Assembly: GCF_001514065.1 (NCBI RefSeq)
Contig: NZ_KQ948423.1
Coordinates: 705,717-769,716, forward strand
Length of the DNA stretch: 64,000 nt
Direction: 5' to 3'
Source: Streptomyces antibioticus
Lineage (GTDB): Bacteria > Actinomycetota > Actinomycetes > Streptomycetales > Streptomycetaceae
Below are positions 9,941-19,098 of this stretch, one piece after another; the first letter of the stretch is position 1, and each line of letters starts with the position of its first letter. The translations under genes and the position numbers were made by a program. The notes under the pieces were generated by a model. That model was not told the origin of the DNA. It made no database searches and saw nothing but the letters and a program-made list of their open reading frames with translations.

Positions 9941-9983
9941 TCGGCAACGCCCCCAAGGGGCGCGGGGAACTGCGCGACCAGCC
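9941..9983 (+). repeat. Dispersed Streptomyces-type repeat, copy 1
   Basis: This 43-bp sequence contains GGCGCGGGGAACTGCGCGAC and occurs again, inverted, at 62225-62267, with only a few differences in the run before GGGGCGCGGG. It lies between permease 2 and the ATPase gene. It is followed by an inverted repeat at 10035-10052 (GTGCCGC / GCGGCAC) that may belong to a longer version of the same element. I recognise this motif as common between Streptomyces genes. No coding sequence is supported in 9926-10145. Confidence 0.75.
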
Positions 9984-10145
9984 ACGACGACGCCGCAGTC
10001 GACCCTCCACCCGCCGCCCTAGCTGCGGGCAGTCGTGCCGCTTGGGCGGCACCCGGCCCAAAGACAGGGGCACCCCGCCAGCGCGGGCGAGTGAATCCCA
10101 CCCCACCTCAGCCCCCACCCAGGCCAGCGCCCAACGGAGGCCCCA

Positions 10146-11111
10146 GTGACCACCAACCCCACCCTCGCCGACCTGACCACCAAGGCCACCGCAGCCCGCA
10201 ACACCCCCACCTACGGTCACGACGCCCTGATCACCTGCGACCGCCTGGTCCGCATCTTCACCACGGACGGCATAGAGGTCCAAGCCCTCCAAGGCCTCGA
10301 CCTCCTGGTCCGCGAGGGCGAACTCATGGCCCTGGTAGGCGCGTCCGGCAGCGGCAAGTCCACTCTCATGAACATCCTCGCCGGCCTGGACACCCCCACC
10401 GCAGGCGCCGCCCGCGTCGCCGGCCACGACCTCCTCACCATGACCGCGAAGGACCGCCTCGCCTACCGCCGCAAGACCGTCGGCTTCGTCTGGCAGCAGA
10501 CCGCCCGCAACCTGCTCCCCTATCTCACCGCGGCCCAGAACATCACGCTCCCGATGCAGCTCTCCGGCGCCACCCGCACCCGCACCACCCGCAAGGCGAA
10601 ATCCGAACGCGCCCTGGAACTGCTGGAGTTGCTGGGCATCGCGGACTGCCGCGACCGCCACCCCCACCAGATGTCCGGCGGCCAGCAGCAACGCGTCGCG
10701 ATAGCCGTCGCCCTCGCCAACGCCCCCGCGGTCCTCCTCGCCGACGAACCCACCGGCGAACTCGACTCCCAGACCGCGGAACAGATCTTCGCCGCGTTCC
10801 GCACCGCGAACGAACAACTCGGCACGACCATCGTGATCGTCACCCACGATCAGACGGTGGCCGCCGAGGTCCGCCGCACGGTCGCCATCAGGGACGGCCG
10901 CACCTCCACGGAGGTCCTGCGCCGCAGCGAGGTCGACGCGACGACCGGCCACGAGACCGTCGTGGCCCGCGAGTACGCCATGCTCGACCGCGCCGGCCGC
11001 CTCCAACTCCCCGCCGAGTACACCGAGGCCCTGGGCATGCGCGACCGCGTGGCCCTGGAACTGGAGCCGGACCACATCGGCATCTGGCCGGACGACAGCG
11101 ACCACAGCTGA
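10146..11111 (+). CDS. ABC transporter ATP-binding protein (MacB/LolD type)
   Basis: Protein of 321 residues starting with GTG 10146 behind GGAGGCCCCA. It has Walker A 'GASGSGKSTLMNIL' (about residues 61-74), Q-loop 'FVWQQTARNLLPYL', signature 'MSGGQQQRVAIAVALA', and Walker B 'VLLADEPTGELDS' with the MacB-type ADEPTG. The ~70-residue tail after the core contains 'YTEALGMRDRVALELEPDHIGIWPDD', a short AbrB-like beta segment seen in related streptomycete ATPases. It supplies energy for the two FtsX-type permeases just upstream. The separation from them by a repeat-containing spacer is unusual for such an operon, but same-strand order and family pairing make the assignment firm. Confidence 0.9.
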   Translation: MTTNPTLADLTTKATAARNTPTYGHDALITCDRLVRIFTTDGIEVQALQGLDLLVREGELMALVGASGSGKSTLMNILAGLDTPTAGAARVAGHDLLTMTAKDRLAYRRKTVGFVWQQTARNLLPYLTAAQNITLPMQLSGATRTRTTRKAKSERALELLELLGIADCRDRHPHQMSGGQQQRVAIAVALANAPAVLLADEPTGELDSQTAEQIFAAFRTANEQLGTTIVIVTHDQTVAAEVRRTVAIRDGRTSTEVLRRSEVDATTGHETVVAREYAMLDRAGRLQLPAEYTEALGMRDRVALELEPDHIGIWPDDSDHS

Positions 11112-11127
11112 CCGGCGGCAGGGGCGC

Positions 11128-11796
11128 TCAGCGCACGCTGACGCCGAACGCCCCGAGTCCCGCCCGCCGCACGGCGATCGACCCGTACGGCGTACGCAGC
11201 CGCAGCCACGCGCCGCAGGACAGCAGCGCCAACTCCCCACCACCGCGCAGGAATCCGAGCGACTGCGCGGCATGCACGGCCCGCACCGGCAACTCCGTCT
11301 CCCCGACGGTCCGGGACCAGATCTCCCGCCCGACCCGGTCGAGTTCGGCACGGGTACGACTCTCCGGCGCCAACTCCTGGGTACGGGCCCGGAATTCGGC
11401 GACCCCGGCGCTCACCATGCCTCGCAGGGCATCAGGCGGGGGCAGTCCGGCGACGACCTGCCAGCCACCGCGCGGCGGCAGCACCCCCGCCCACGGCGGC
11501 CCCGTCACCGCCGCCGGCACCCCGGCCGTGGCGGCAGCCTCGTCGACGGACTCCAGCAACTCCCCCGCCGACACGGTCACATCGAGCGTGACAGCGAGCC
11601 CGTCCTCGTACGGCTTGGCCAGCCGTACCGCGCGGATCGCCAGTACCTCGAAGGACGGCGGCCGCCCGAACACGGCGAGCGCGGTCCCGGCGGCCTGGAG
11701 CCGCACGGCGGCCCCGCGGTCGTAATGCAGCAGACGGGAGAGGAAGGCCGCGAGATCCGCCGCCTCCCCCTCGTCGGCCAGGTGGAGCACCGTCAT
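11128..11796 (-). CDS. Conserved hypothetical protein, thioesterase-linked
   Basis: Protein of 222 residues, no family recognised. It starts at ATG 11796, overlapping the stop of the upstream thioesterase gene (ATGA), so translation is coupled. The sequence is soluble, alternating helices and strands, with 'RHLLHYD'-like and 'GPPWAGVLPPRGGWQVVAGL' segments, and ends in a Gly/Arg strand region (LRTPYGSIAVRRAGLGAFGV). No signal peptide or membrane helix is seen. The coupling suggests a role in the same acyl-thioester metabolism or a complex with the thioesterase; this is inference. It converges on the ABC ATPase gene, 16 bp apart. Confidence 0.7.
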   Translation of the reverse strand: MTVLHLADEGEAADLAAFLSRLLHYDRGAAVRLQAAGTALAVFGRPPSFEVLAIRAVRLAKPYEDGLAVTLDVTVSAGELLESVDEAAATAGVPAAVTGPPWAGVLPPRGGWQVVAGLPPPDALRGMVSAGVAEFRARTQELAPESRTRAELDRVGREIWSRTVGETELPVRAVHAAQSLGFLRGGGELALLSCGAWLRLRTPYGSIAVRRAGLGAFGVSVR

Positions 11797-12206
11797 GCGG
11801 CGACGGCCTCCTCCTCGTCGTCGTCCCGGTACCCCTCCAGGAACTCCCGCTCCTCGGAGGTGATCCGGCGCGGCCGCTGAGTCTCGAAGTCGAACGGCAC
11901 GATGACCGTCGAGGCCCGCACGTACACCAGGTCGTCGTCCTTCACCTCGTACGCGATGGTGAAGGACGCCGCCCTTATCTCCGTGACCCACAGCTCGATG
12001 TCCACGGGCGTGTGCCGGTGGACGAGCTGCCGCTTGTAGTCGATCTCATGGCGCGCCACCACGGACCCCTGCTTGAAGTCCTTCTCCGGGCGGAACAGGA
12101 AGTCGATACGGGCTTCCTCCAGGTAGCGGAGGAAGACCACGTTGTTGACGTGGCCGTACGCGTCCATGTCCGCCCAGCGCAGCGGGCAGTGGTAGAGGTG
12201 CCGCAA
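11793..12206 (-). CDS. Acyl-CoA thioesterase (4HBT hot-dog fold)
   Basis: Protein of 137 residues, standard for a single hot-dog domain. The 4HBT signature is clear: 'RWADMDAYGHVNNVVFLRYLEEARIDFLF' has the catalytic Asp (D in MDAYGHVNN) and the His-Val-Asn-Asn loop, followed by 'ARHEIDYKRQL' and 'DIELWVTEI'. It hydrolyses acyl-CoA thioesters in the cytoplasm. The start is TTG 12206, chosen because family members begin just before '(R)CPLRW' and no ATG is available until inside the domain. The Shine-Dalgarno is weak, and the gene begins 6 bp after the ettA stop, so it is probably translated by coupling. The acidic C-terminus (YRDDDEEEAV) is unremarkable. Confidence 0.85.
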   Translation of the reverse strand: MRHLYHCPLRWADMDAYGHVNNVVFLRYLEEARIDFLFRPEKDFKQGSVVARHEIDYKRQLVHRHTPVDIELWVTEIRAASFTIAYEVKDDDLVYVRASTVIVPFDFETQRPRRITSEEREFLEGYRDDDEEEAVAA

Positions 12207-12212
12207 GACCGA

Positions 12213-13877
<1,665 letters not shown>

Positions 13878-13918
13878 GAGAAACCGTCCGGCAGCTTGAA
13901 ATCTGGCAGTGGGCAGAT

Positions 13919-13986
13919 ACACCCCATCTTGCCCGAGGTCCACCCTCGGGTGGTAACCCGTTTGGTCGGGGGGCTGTGACCTGGGG
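13919..13986. repeat. Attachment-site direct repeat, left copy
   Basis: This 68-bp sequence is repeated perfectly, in the same orientation, at 25680-25747. The first mismatching bases are at 13918/25679 and 13987/25748. The two copies bracket the integrative element. The left copy lies 42 bp upstream of the ettA start and contains a CCCGAG-GTCCACC-CTCGGG stem. No tRNA signature (GGTTCGA T-arm or CCA end) is present. Confidence 0.93.
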
Positions 13987-14103
13987 GTTTGTCGTCGGCG
14001 CCGGTAGATCGACTGTCACTTTCGGTTGTCGTCGAGTGGCCTCGGGGAGCGTCGGACGGCCCAGGGACGGCCCAGCCACGAGCGTCCGGCCCAGGCGGCC
14101 GAC

Positions 14104-14625
14104 CTACTCAGCACGTGGCGGCAGCGGAACACGGGAGCCGACCATCACCCGATGCAGGTCGACAGGACCCAACCCGTCATCACGGCCAACCTCGGCTCTG
14201 ATGTGGGCAAAGACGCAGGCAAGGCTGTACACCGACCGTGGGTCGTCAGTACTGAAGCCACCTCGCTCCTCCAACTCGGCCATAAGCGAGCCGATCTTCT
14301 CGTCCCCATACATAGCCAGTCGGAACTTGGCCGAGATCCAGAGACCCAAGGCAGCGGTCCGCTGCTCCTCCAGGACTCGACGCCTCTCTTCTGTGAGTGC
14401 TGGGGAACGTAGCGCGATCTCGCTCTGACTGTGATCGATAAGCCCCCGCCAAGCATCCTGACATGCGTCGACAAGCAGCTGAACGCTCCGCTTCCGCTCT
14501 TCAAGCCTCCTGCTCGCTCGAATCTGCAGAAGGGCAACGATCACAGCAGAGCTGAAGGTCACTGCGGCAGCAGCGACGGTGGCATTGACCACGACATCCA
14601 AGGAGTCCATCCGAACGTCATACAT
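14104..14625 (-). CDS. Small membrane-anchored protein of unknown function
   Basis: Protein of 173 residues. An N-terminal hydrophobic helix (about residues 12-33, VVVNATVAAAAVTFSSAVIVALLQI) is followed by basic residues (RASRRLEERKR), so the bulk is predicted cytosolic. The rest is helical with no motif I recognise ('YGDEKIGSLMAELEERGGFS', 'VYSLACVFAHIRAEVG'). It reads toward the left attachment repeat. A later ATG at 14610 is a possible alternative start; neither start has a strong ribosome binding site. Its place beside the HEPN-type gene at the cargo end of the element suggests an accessory function. Confidence 0.6.
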   Translation of the reverse strand: MYDVRMDSLDVVVNATVAAAAVTFSSAVIVALLQIRASRRLEERKRSVQLLVDACQDAWRGLIDHSQSEIALRSPALTEERRRVLEEQRTAALGLWISAKFRLAMYGDEKIGSLMAELEERGGFSTDDPRSVYSLACVFAHIRAEVGRDDGLGPVDLHRVMVGSRVPLPPRAE

Positions 14626-14887
14626 CGATCATGGCTCTGATGTCCCTGGAAGCAGAGAGATACGCAGGGCCTTGGCATCCGCCTTGGACGTGCAGAAGCC
14701 TCTACGAGAGTTGCAAGGGCCAGCGGCGGACTGCTGGCCGCTCGGATTGGCGTGGTCCGCTGCCGTACGCGAGGACCTCACCGCTTGGTGGCACGAGTTG
14801 CATCGCGCCGCAACAAATCACCTGCGACGACCGCGCAGCAGATGCCAGAATGAGTCTCATTCTGTCTCGCAAAACAGGGAACTAGAA

Positions 14888-16138
14888 ATGCCAGATCAAG
14901 ATGCCTCTCTTGTTCGCTTCTTTCTCACACTTCCAGAACCTTTCCCAGTTCCCGACGGGCATGTCTTCCATGGCGTGCCCGGCAAACACGACGAAACCAC
15001 TCCCCCTCAGTCGGTCGTCCATCTAAGGTTCTTGCAATCTCAAGAAACTTCTCGACGCTACGGCTCATTTTCCGCTACAGCTAGGGCTACTGGGCGCTTT
15101 AAGACCATTCCCGAAACGCGAGAGGAAAAGAAGCTCGGAGAGCTGAAAGGGCAATACACGACAGTCGTAGCCACAACGATCGACGTTAGCCGTCCACAGG
15201 AGGGGGAATGGGAATCTCCACAGGACGTGCCAGCTGAGCATGACCCGCTGAACCGGTGCCTCCTTCTAATCAGTGAGATCATCCGAACATACCGCGTCGC
15301 CTTCGGGGTCTCATGCATAGTCCCAACCTATGAGCTCCTGGACATTTCCGTGCCTTTTCAGCGGGCAAGCGAAATCGTCGTAAGCGAAGACGGGTCGGAA
15401 GGTTTCAGTTTTGACGATGCCGATTGGGGCGAGGTTGGAATACTAACGCTGGATCATTTCAACCTACCCGACATTCCGCAGAGCGGCCAGGTCAGCATTC
15501 ATCACGACCGGATGGGATACTTTGGCGATCTTCTAAATATGAAGAGCCCGCTCTTCTTTTGGCTAGAGCGCTTCATCGAGGCACGCCGCGCTTTTAGCGT
15601 AGAGGGACAGTACGGTGCCGCAGTCACTCTGAGCAACACCGCTAGCGAAGTCCTCTTGGACGCTCTTTTGGCCTCTCTGTATTGGGAGGCGGGAAAGAGC
15701 CCAGACGACGTATCAGGAATATTCACTGAAGGACGTTTGGCCAAGCGAGTGAAGACCAATTTCTCGGAGCTCCTAGGGGGCAAGTGGGTACTCGACGGTT
15801 CGGGCCCCGTAGCCGATTGGTTTCAGAGGTGTTACAAGGTACGCCACAGGGTAGTGCACGGCGGATACAGCCCATCCCGCTTGGAGGCAAAAGCCGCATT
15901 GGATTCCGTTCTGGCGCTATCGAACTTTTGCTGGGATAGACTCGCAACGAGCAGAAAGAGGTTTCCTCGAACTGCACTCATGGCCCTTTCGGAAGATGGC
16001 CTAACTCGGAGAGGAAAGTGGTGCAGCTTCATGCAGAAGTTTAGTGCCGAGGTAGCGCCAAATGAGGATTCCTGGATTCGTCAGTCACACGAATGGCGGG
16101 AGGCTGTCTATGCACATTTGATGGCATCCGAACAGTGA
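14888..16138 (+). CDS. HEPN-motif protein, candidate cargo defence gene
   Basis: Protein of 416 residues. The N-terminal ~200 residues are beta-rich with no recognised family. The C-terminal half is helical (about 215-350) and contains R319-H-R-V-V-H324-G, fitting the R-x4-6-H motif of HEPN ribonuclease domains, inside 'RCYKVRHRVVHGGYSPSRLEAKAAL'. That arrangement is like the Apea-type HEPN proteins. HEPN proteins often cleave RNA in abortive infection or toxin systems. The start at ATG 14888 has AGGGAA ahead of it; the longer frame to 14579 overlaps the divergent gene. Base composition (visibly nearer 55% GC, with AT-rich codons such as TTT, GAA, ATA) is far from the host average, which indicates recent transfer. 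Function is inferred from one motif and location. Confidence 0.65.
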   Translation: MPDQDASLVRFFLTLPEPFPVPDGHVFHGVPGKHDETTPPQSVVHLRFLQSQETSRRYGSFSATARATGRFKTIPETREEKKLGELKGQYTTVVATTIDVSRPQEGEWESPQDVPAEHDPLNRCLLLISEIIRTYRVAFGVSCIVPTYELLDISVPFQRASEIVVSEDGSEGFSFDDADWGEVGILTLDHFNLPDIPQSGQVSIHHDRMGYFGDLLNMKSPLFFWLERFIEARRAFSVEGQYGAAVTLSNTASEVLLDALLASLYWEAGKSPDDVSGIFTEGRLAKRVKTNFSELLGGKWVLDGSGPVADWFQRCYKVRHRVVHGGYSPSRLEAKAALDSVLALSNFCWDRLATSRKRFPRTALMALSEDGLTRRGKWCSFMQKFSAEVAPNEDSWIRQSHEWREAVYAHLMASEQ

Positions 16139-16623
16139 TCTATTACCATCCGGAACGCCTAATACAGGGACAGCGGGCGGCGGAGCGGCTTTGGGCTGGA
16201 GCTGCTTTGGGGCGAGTGATCATGGCCCCTTAAGCTTCCGGCGAGTCGGGCAGTCTGTGGATCTGCCCGTTAAAGCACGACGTTGGGGCCATGATCTTAG
16301 AGGCTCGCCCCAAAGTGGCTGCCTAAAGCCGTGGAGCCGACCGCCCCAGCCACAGAGGGTTTCTCCCGCTCTTTGCCCGCATGCACGCAGCGCGCCGCCG
16401 TGGCGCGGCCAGCCGGGGCGAAGACAGAGGCAGGCCGCGCCGTCGAGGCGGCGCGCGCCCGCGCCGTGCGCGGGCCTTGATGAAGTAGGGAAAGTTCTAT
16501 CCCGCTGGGATGAGGCGCTTGCCGTCATGGCTCTGTATGTGAGGGCCGTTGGCAGTCAAAGCACCTGAGGACCGGACCGCGAAGACCCAGGTCATGCGCT
16601 TCGGACCTCGTCGGGGCAACCAC
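16139..16623. other. Non-coding region of the AICE with strong inverted repeats
   Basis: About 485 bp without a supportable gene between the HEPN-type gene and the Nudix gene. It contains the compound hairpin at 16205-16315. It also has a second inverted repeat: GCGCGCCGCC at 16390-16399 pairs with GGCGGCGCGC at 16447-16456. GC content changes sharply from AT-richer on the left to very GC-rich in the middle. It is a reasonable place for a cis-acting locus (transfer or replication). Confidence 0.5.
16205..16315. repeat. Compound inverted repeat, candidate cis-acting locus
   Basis: The outer arms are CTTTGGGGCGAG (16205-16216) with CTCGCCCCAAAG (16304-16315), then GATCATGGCCCC (16218-16229) with GGGGCCATGATC (16285-16296). 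That gives 24 paired bases with a 1-nt versus 7-nt bulge. Inside sits a second stem, CGGGCAG (16247-16253) with CTGCCCG (16263-16269), around a 9-nt loop. No U-run follows, so it is not a normal terminator. It could be a transfer (clt), single-strand origin or regulatory RNA structure; the sequence alone does not decide. Confidence 0.6.
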
Positions 16624-17109
16624 CTACGCCGCTAGGTCGCCCGGCGCCTGGCCGTGTTCGAGGTAAACCGGAGCACTCTCAGCGCGGGCCTCGATCGCCG
16701 CGAGGATGCGTCGGGCCAGCCGAGGGATCGTGCGATCCGCGATCTCCTGTGGAGCGACGAACCTGATGGCCTTCAGCTCGTCCGCCTGGAGCCGGATTCC
16801 CTCCACGAGATCCGTAGGAAGCTCGCCGCCGTCGAACAGGTACAGCACCTTGTCGCCCTCGGCACCGTTGGGCGCCCAGTCGACCGCCAGCAAGCGACCC
16901 AGCGCGGGCGTAATCCCCAACTCTTCGCGCACCTCCCGGCTGGCAGCTTGCAACGGGGACTCCCCTGTTTCGACGTACCCCCCGGGAATGTCCCAGTAGT
17001 CCTTGTAGGTGGGCTCCACCATGAGGACACGGCCGTCGACATCAAAGAAGAGCGCACCCGCGGCCATGCGCGGATGCGCCATCTTCGCTTCGTGCTCGTT
17101 CGCTGCCAT
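16624..17109 (-). CDS. Nudix hydrolase (possible Pif-like transfer immunity protein)
   Basis: Protein of 161 residues with a complete Nudix box, 'GGYVETGESPLQAASREVREELG', i.e. G-x5-E-x7-REVREEL-G. It is preceded by the usual 'DYWDIPGG' and followed by 'VDWAPNGAEGDKVLYLFDGG'. Nudix enzymes cleave nucleoside diphosphates linked to another moiety. In pSAM2 a Nudix-motif protein, Pif, gives the host immunity to redundant transfer, so the same role is possible here. The evidence is position on a pSAM2-like element and the motif, not proven homology. The start is ATG 17109, 18 bp after the XRE-regulator stop, so the two form an operon. Confidence 0.85.
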   Translation of the reverse strand: MAANEHEAKMAHPRMAAGALFFDVDGRVLMVEPTYKDYWDIPGGYVETGESPLQAASREVREELGITPALGRLLAVDWAPNGAEGDKVLYLFDGGELPTDLVEGIRLQADELKAIRFVAPQEIADRTIPRLARRILAAIEARAESAPVYLEHGQAPGDLAA

Positions 17110-17127
17110 GCAGCCGAGCGTACCGAC

Positions 17128-18351
17128 CTAGACCACGTGCAGCCGATCGGCCAGCTCGGCCATGGTCCGGCTCGGCCGTCCCTTCTGGTTGCGGACCCAC
17201 GTGAGCACCAGCTCGCGGGCCAGATAGTGACTGCGCACCTGCTCAGGGGCCCAGGACTCGGCTTCAAGGATCATGCCCAACGCGTCGTCGATGCGGTTGT
17301 GCGCACTCAGTGCACGAGCGACCTCGATGTTGTGCCGAGTCCGCCGCTCCGTGGGCAAGCCGCTCGTGTCGATCCGCGGGCCCAGGTCGACAGCGACCTG
17401 CATGTCCCCTAGCTCGCCCGCCGTGGCCACGCGGTGAATGTCGACGTTGGTCGGGCCAAACGCGGTCCACATGTGGTTCGCGTCCCGGCCCAGCTGGCGA
17501 GCTGCCTGATCGGCTTCGGCCAGGAACTCGCGCACGGTCGATCGGTCATCCGCTCGGGCGCCCGCCATCGATCCTGCGAGGAAGAGCGTCCCGTAGATCG
17601 AGAGGAAGTCAGGACCAGCCCCGTCGAGACCTGGCCTGAGGTAGTCGGCTGCGTCCCCTACGAGCTGCACAGCAGCGTCGAACCGGCCCGTCGTCAGGAG
17701 GCAGTGCGCGACTGACCGGAAGAGAGATCCAGTCACCGCAGGGTTGCCGGACTGCTGCGCTGCGCCCAGTCCGCGGTCGGCCGCGATCCAGGCGAGGTCG
17801 ACTTCGCCCACCTTGCCGAGCACCATGGCGGCGCTCTGGTACGTCAGGGCCAGCAGCTCGTTGGCCTTCTCGCGCTCGGCACCCTCGTAGGCCTGCGCCG
17901 CAATGAGCGCGTCCGCCAGCAACAACGGCAGGCGCCGAGTCGCGAAGCCGTAGCGCGAGGCTTGGTAGGCGTCCATTACTTCCGTAACACTGCTGCGCAA
18001 CTCATCGAGCCGCGTTGGATCTCCCTCGGTCGGGAGTCCCAACAGAGGAGTCAGCTGGCGGTAGTTCATCAGCGCCGACCGAAGCGCCGGCACAGTGCGC
18101 TTGCCGCTGTCCTGGGTCCACTCCATGAGTGTCGGCTCGGCGAGCAGATCGCCGAGAGACACGTCGAGTGCATCGGCCAAGCTCTTGATGACCGACAGGC
18201 GGTCCAGCTGCAGGCGGTTGTTCTCAGCCTTGCTCAGCCAGTCGACCGTTCGACCGACCAGCCCAGCCAAGACTTCTTGGGACATGCCACGCCTGCGGCG
18301 GTACCAAGCGACTCGCTCACCGATCGTCAGGTTCGTCGTCATTCCTCGCAT
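17128..18351 (-). CDS. XRE-family regulator with TPR-like C-terminal domain
   Basis: Protein of 407 residues. The N-terminal helix-turn-helix (about residues 10-68) is of Cro/CI type: 'IGERVAWYRRRRGMSQEVLAGLVGRTVDWLSKAENN'. The remaining ~330 residues are helical hairpins typical of TPR-like sensor domains ('AYEGAEREKANELLALTYQSAAMVLGKVGEVDLAWIAADRG'), and it ends with 'ELVLTWVRNQ...AELADRLHVV'. Such regulators bind a peptide or partner with the TPR part. It is followed by the Nudix gene and divergent from a small ORF. The 130-bp space upstream contains CTGACA (18431-18436) and TGTCAG (18448-18453) as an operator-like inverted repeat. Start at ATG 18351 behind a GGGGGGA; ATG 18342 is the alternative. 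Confidence 0.85.
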   Translation of the reverse strand: MRGMTTNLTIGERVAWYRRRRGMSQEVLAGLVGRTVDWLSKAENNRLQLDRLSVIKSLADALDVSLGDLLAEPTLMEWTQDSGKRTVPALRSALMNYRQLTPLLGLPTEGDPTRLDELRSSVTEVMDAYQASRYGFATRRLPLLLADALIAAQAYEGAEREKANELLALTYQSAAMVLGKVGEVDLAWIAADRGLGAAQQSGNPAVTGSLFRSVAHCLLTTGRFDAAVQLVGDAADYLRPGLDGAGPDFLSIYGTLFLAGSMAGARADDRSTVREFLAEADQAARQLGRDANHMWTAFGPTNVDIHRVATAGELGDMQVAVDLGPRIDTSGLPTERRTRHNIEVARALSAHNRIDDALGMILEAESWAPEQVRSHYLARELVLTWVRNQKGRPSRTMAELADRLHVV

Positions 18352-18482
18352 GGAAAGAGCGTCCCCCCGTCCCTCGGTATGGCCCCGGAGAGTTTTTCCG
18401 GGGTGGTGAGCTGACCCGGTCTTAGCGTTGCTGACAAGCCGAGGGGCTGTCAGATCGAGAAGGCAAAGAGGGGGCTGTAGCG

Positions 18483-18677
18483 GTGCTGACCCCGGCAGAG
18501 CAACGCGAACTGATCAACCAGGTAAGGGGACTTAGTGAGGAGTTGGCAGCGGTCGCGCGTCGAGCGGAAGCGCTGGTCATCGCCCTTGCACCTGCTGTCG
18601 AACCAGGTCCTCCAGCTGATCCATCCGCTCCGCGAGACGGCGCACATCCCGACGAACCTCCGAGAGGTACTCCGTGA
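18483..18677 (+). CDS. Small hypothetical protein
   Basis: A 64-residue frame starting with GTG 18483, preceded by AGAGGGGGCTGTAGCG. The first ~40 residues (LTPAEQRELINQVRGLSEELAAVARRAEAL) form a convincing amphipathic, coiled-coil-like helix. The Pro-rich tail overlaps the 3' end of the convergent GntR gene, so only the N-terminal part shows independent coding character. Similar tiny proteins next to the GntR regulator occur on other elements of this type, from memory. Moderate confidence. Confidence 0.42.
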   Translation: MLTPAEQRELINQVRGLSEELAAVARRAEALVIALAPAVEPGPPADPSAPRDGAHPDEPPRGTP

Positions 18678-18948
18678 TCTGCTCAAACTCAGGGCTCCGC
18701 TTGGTGGGCGTGGTCTCCCCCGGCAACGCTGCGAAGCTTCCTTTGCCCTGGTGGGAGATCGCGTAGCCGTCCTCACGGAGGCGCGAGATTGCCTGTCGGG
18801 CGACCGTTCGCGACACCGTGTGCTGCGCCATGAGCTCTGCCTCTGACGGCAGCTTCTCACCGGGTGCAAGCTCTCCGTCTCGGATCCGGCGCTTGAACTC
18901 GTCAGCGATCTGCAAGTACGCGGCGCGCCCGGCGGTGAAGTCGGCCAT
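18577..18948 (-). CDS. GntR-family transcriptional repressor (KorSA-like)
   Basis: Protein of 123 residues. The N-terminal winged helix is of GntR type: 'YLQIADEFKRRIRDGELAPGEKLPSEAELMAQHTVSRTVARQAISRLREDGYAISHQGKGSF' (about residues 10-75). A short C-terminal coiled coil follows ('FEQITEYLSEVRRDVRRLAERMDQLEDLVRQQ'), with no large effector domain. KorSA of pSAM2 is the same kind of protein and represses element replication and transfer. The start was set at ATG 18948, which has AGAGGGG just upstream; ATG 18960 lacks a ribosome binding site. It lies divergent from the conjugation operon, with the palindrome at 19057-19071 between them. Confidence 0.87.
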   Translation of the reverse strand: MADFTAGRAAYLQIADEFKRRIRDGELAPGEKLPSEAELMAQHTVSRTVARQAISRLREDGYAISHQGKGSFAALPGETTPTKRSPEFEQITEYLSEVRRDVRRLAERMDQLEDLVRQQVQGR

Positions 18949-19056
18949 AGCCCCTCTCATGGGTTGTCGTACCTAGTGCAGCACATCGCGCCGACACCCG
19001 TCGAGACAGCCACTTGACACACCAAGTAGTACAGGTTCATTCTCTATCTCAAGATG

Positions 19057-19071
19057 ACGTACTAAGTACGT
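19057..19071. promoter_or_regulatory. Palindromic operator candidate upstream of the transfer operon
   Basis: ACGTAC-TAA-GTACGT is a perfect 6-3-6 palindrome, 27 bp before the first transfer-operon gene and in the spacer shared with the divergent gntR gene. Related TAGTAC (19027-19032) and CGTACCTAG (18968-18976) motifs occur in the same spacer, with a TTGACA -35-like box at 19014-19019. GntR proteins bind short palindromes of this kind, so autoregulation and repression of the operon is inferred. Confidence 0.55.
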
Positions 19072-19098
19072 TAGGCTGGTCGATCCAAGGAGCTCGTC

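Noticed and set aside
9868-10149. A 93-residue ORF across the permease 2 end and the repeat
   Set aside because: It is made of the dispersed repeat and the end of the permease gene; no codon bias or family resemblance.
13919-13986. Possible tRNA gene at the attachment site
   Set aside because: No acceptor stem, T-arm GGTTCGA or anticodon loop could be fitted on either strand.
14631-14885. Short ORF before the HEPN-type gene
   Set aside because: No ribosome binding site, no family, and it overlaps the divergent start region of the two cargo genes.
16191-16568. A 125-residue frame over the AICE inverted repeats
   Set aside because: It is generated by the inverted-repeat region; atypical codon use and no recognisable domain.
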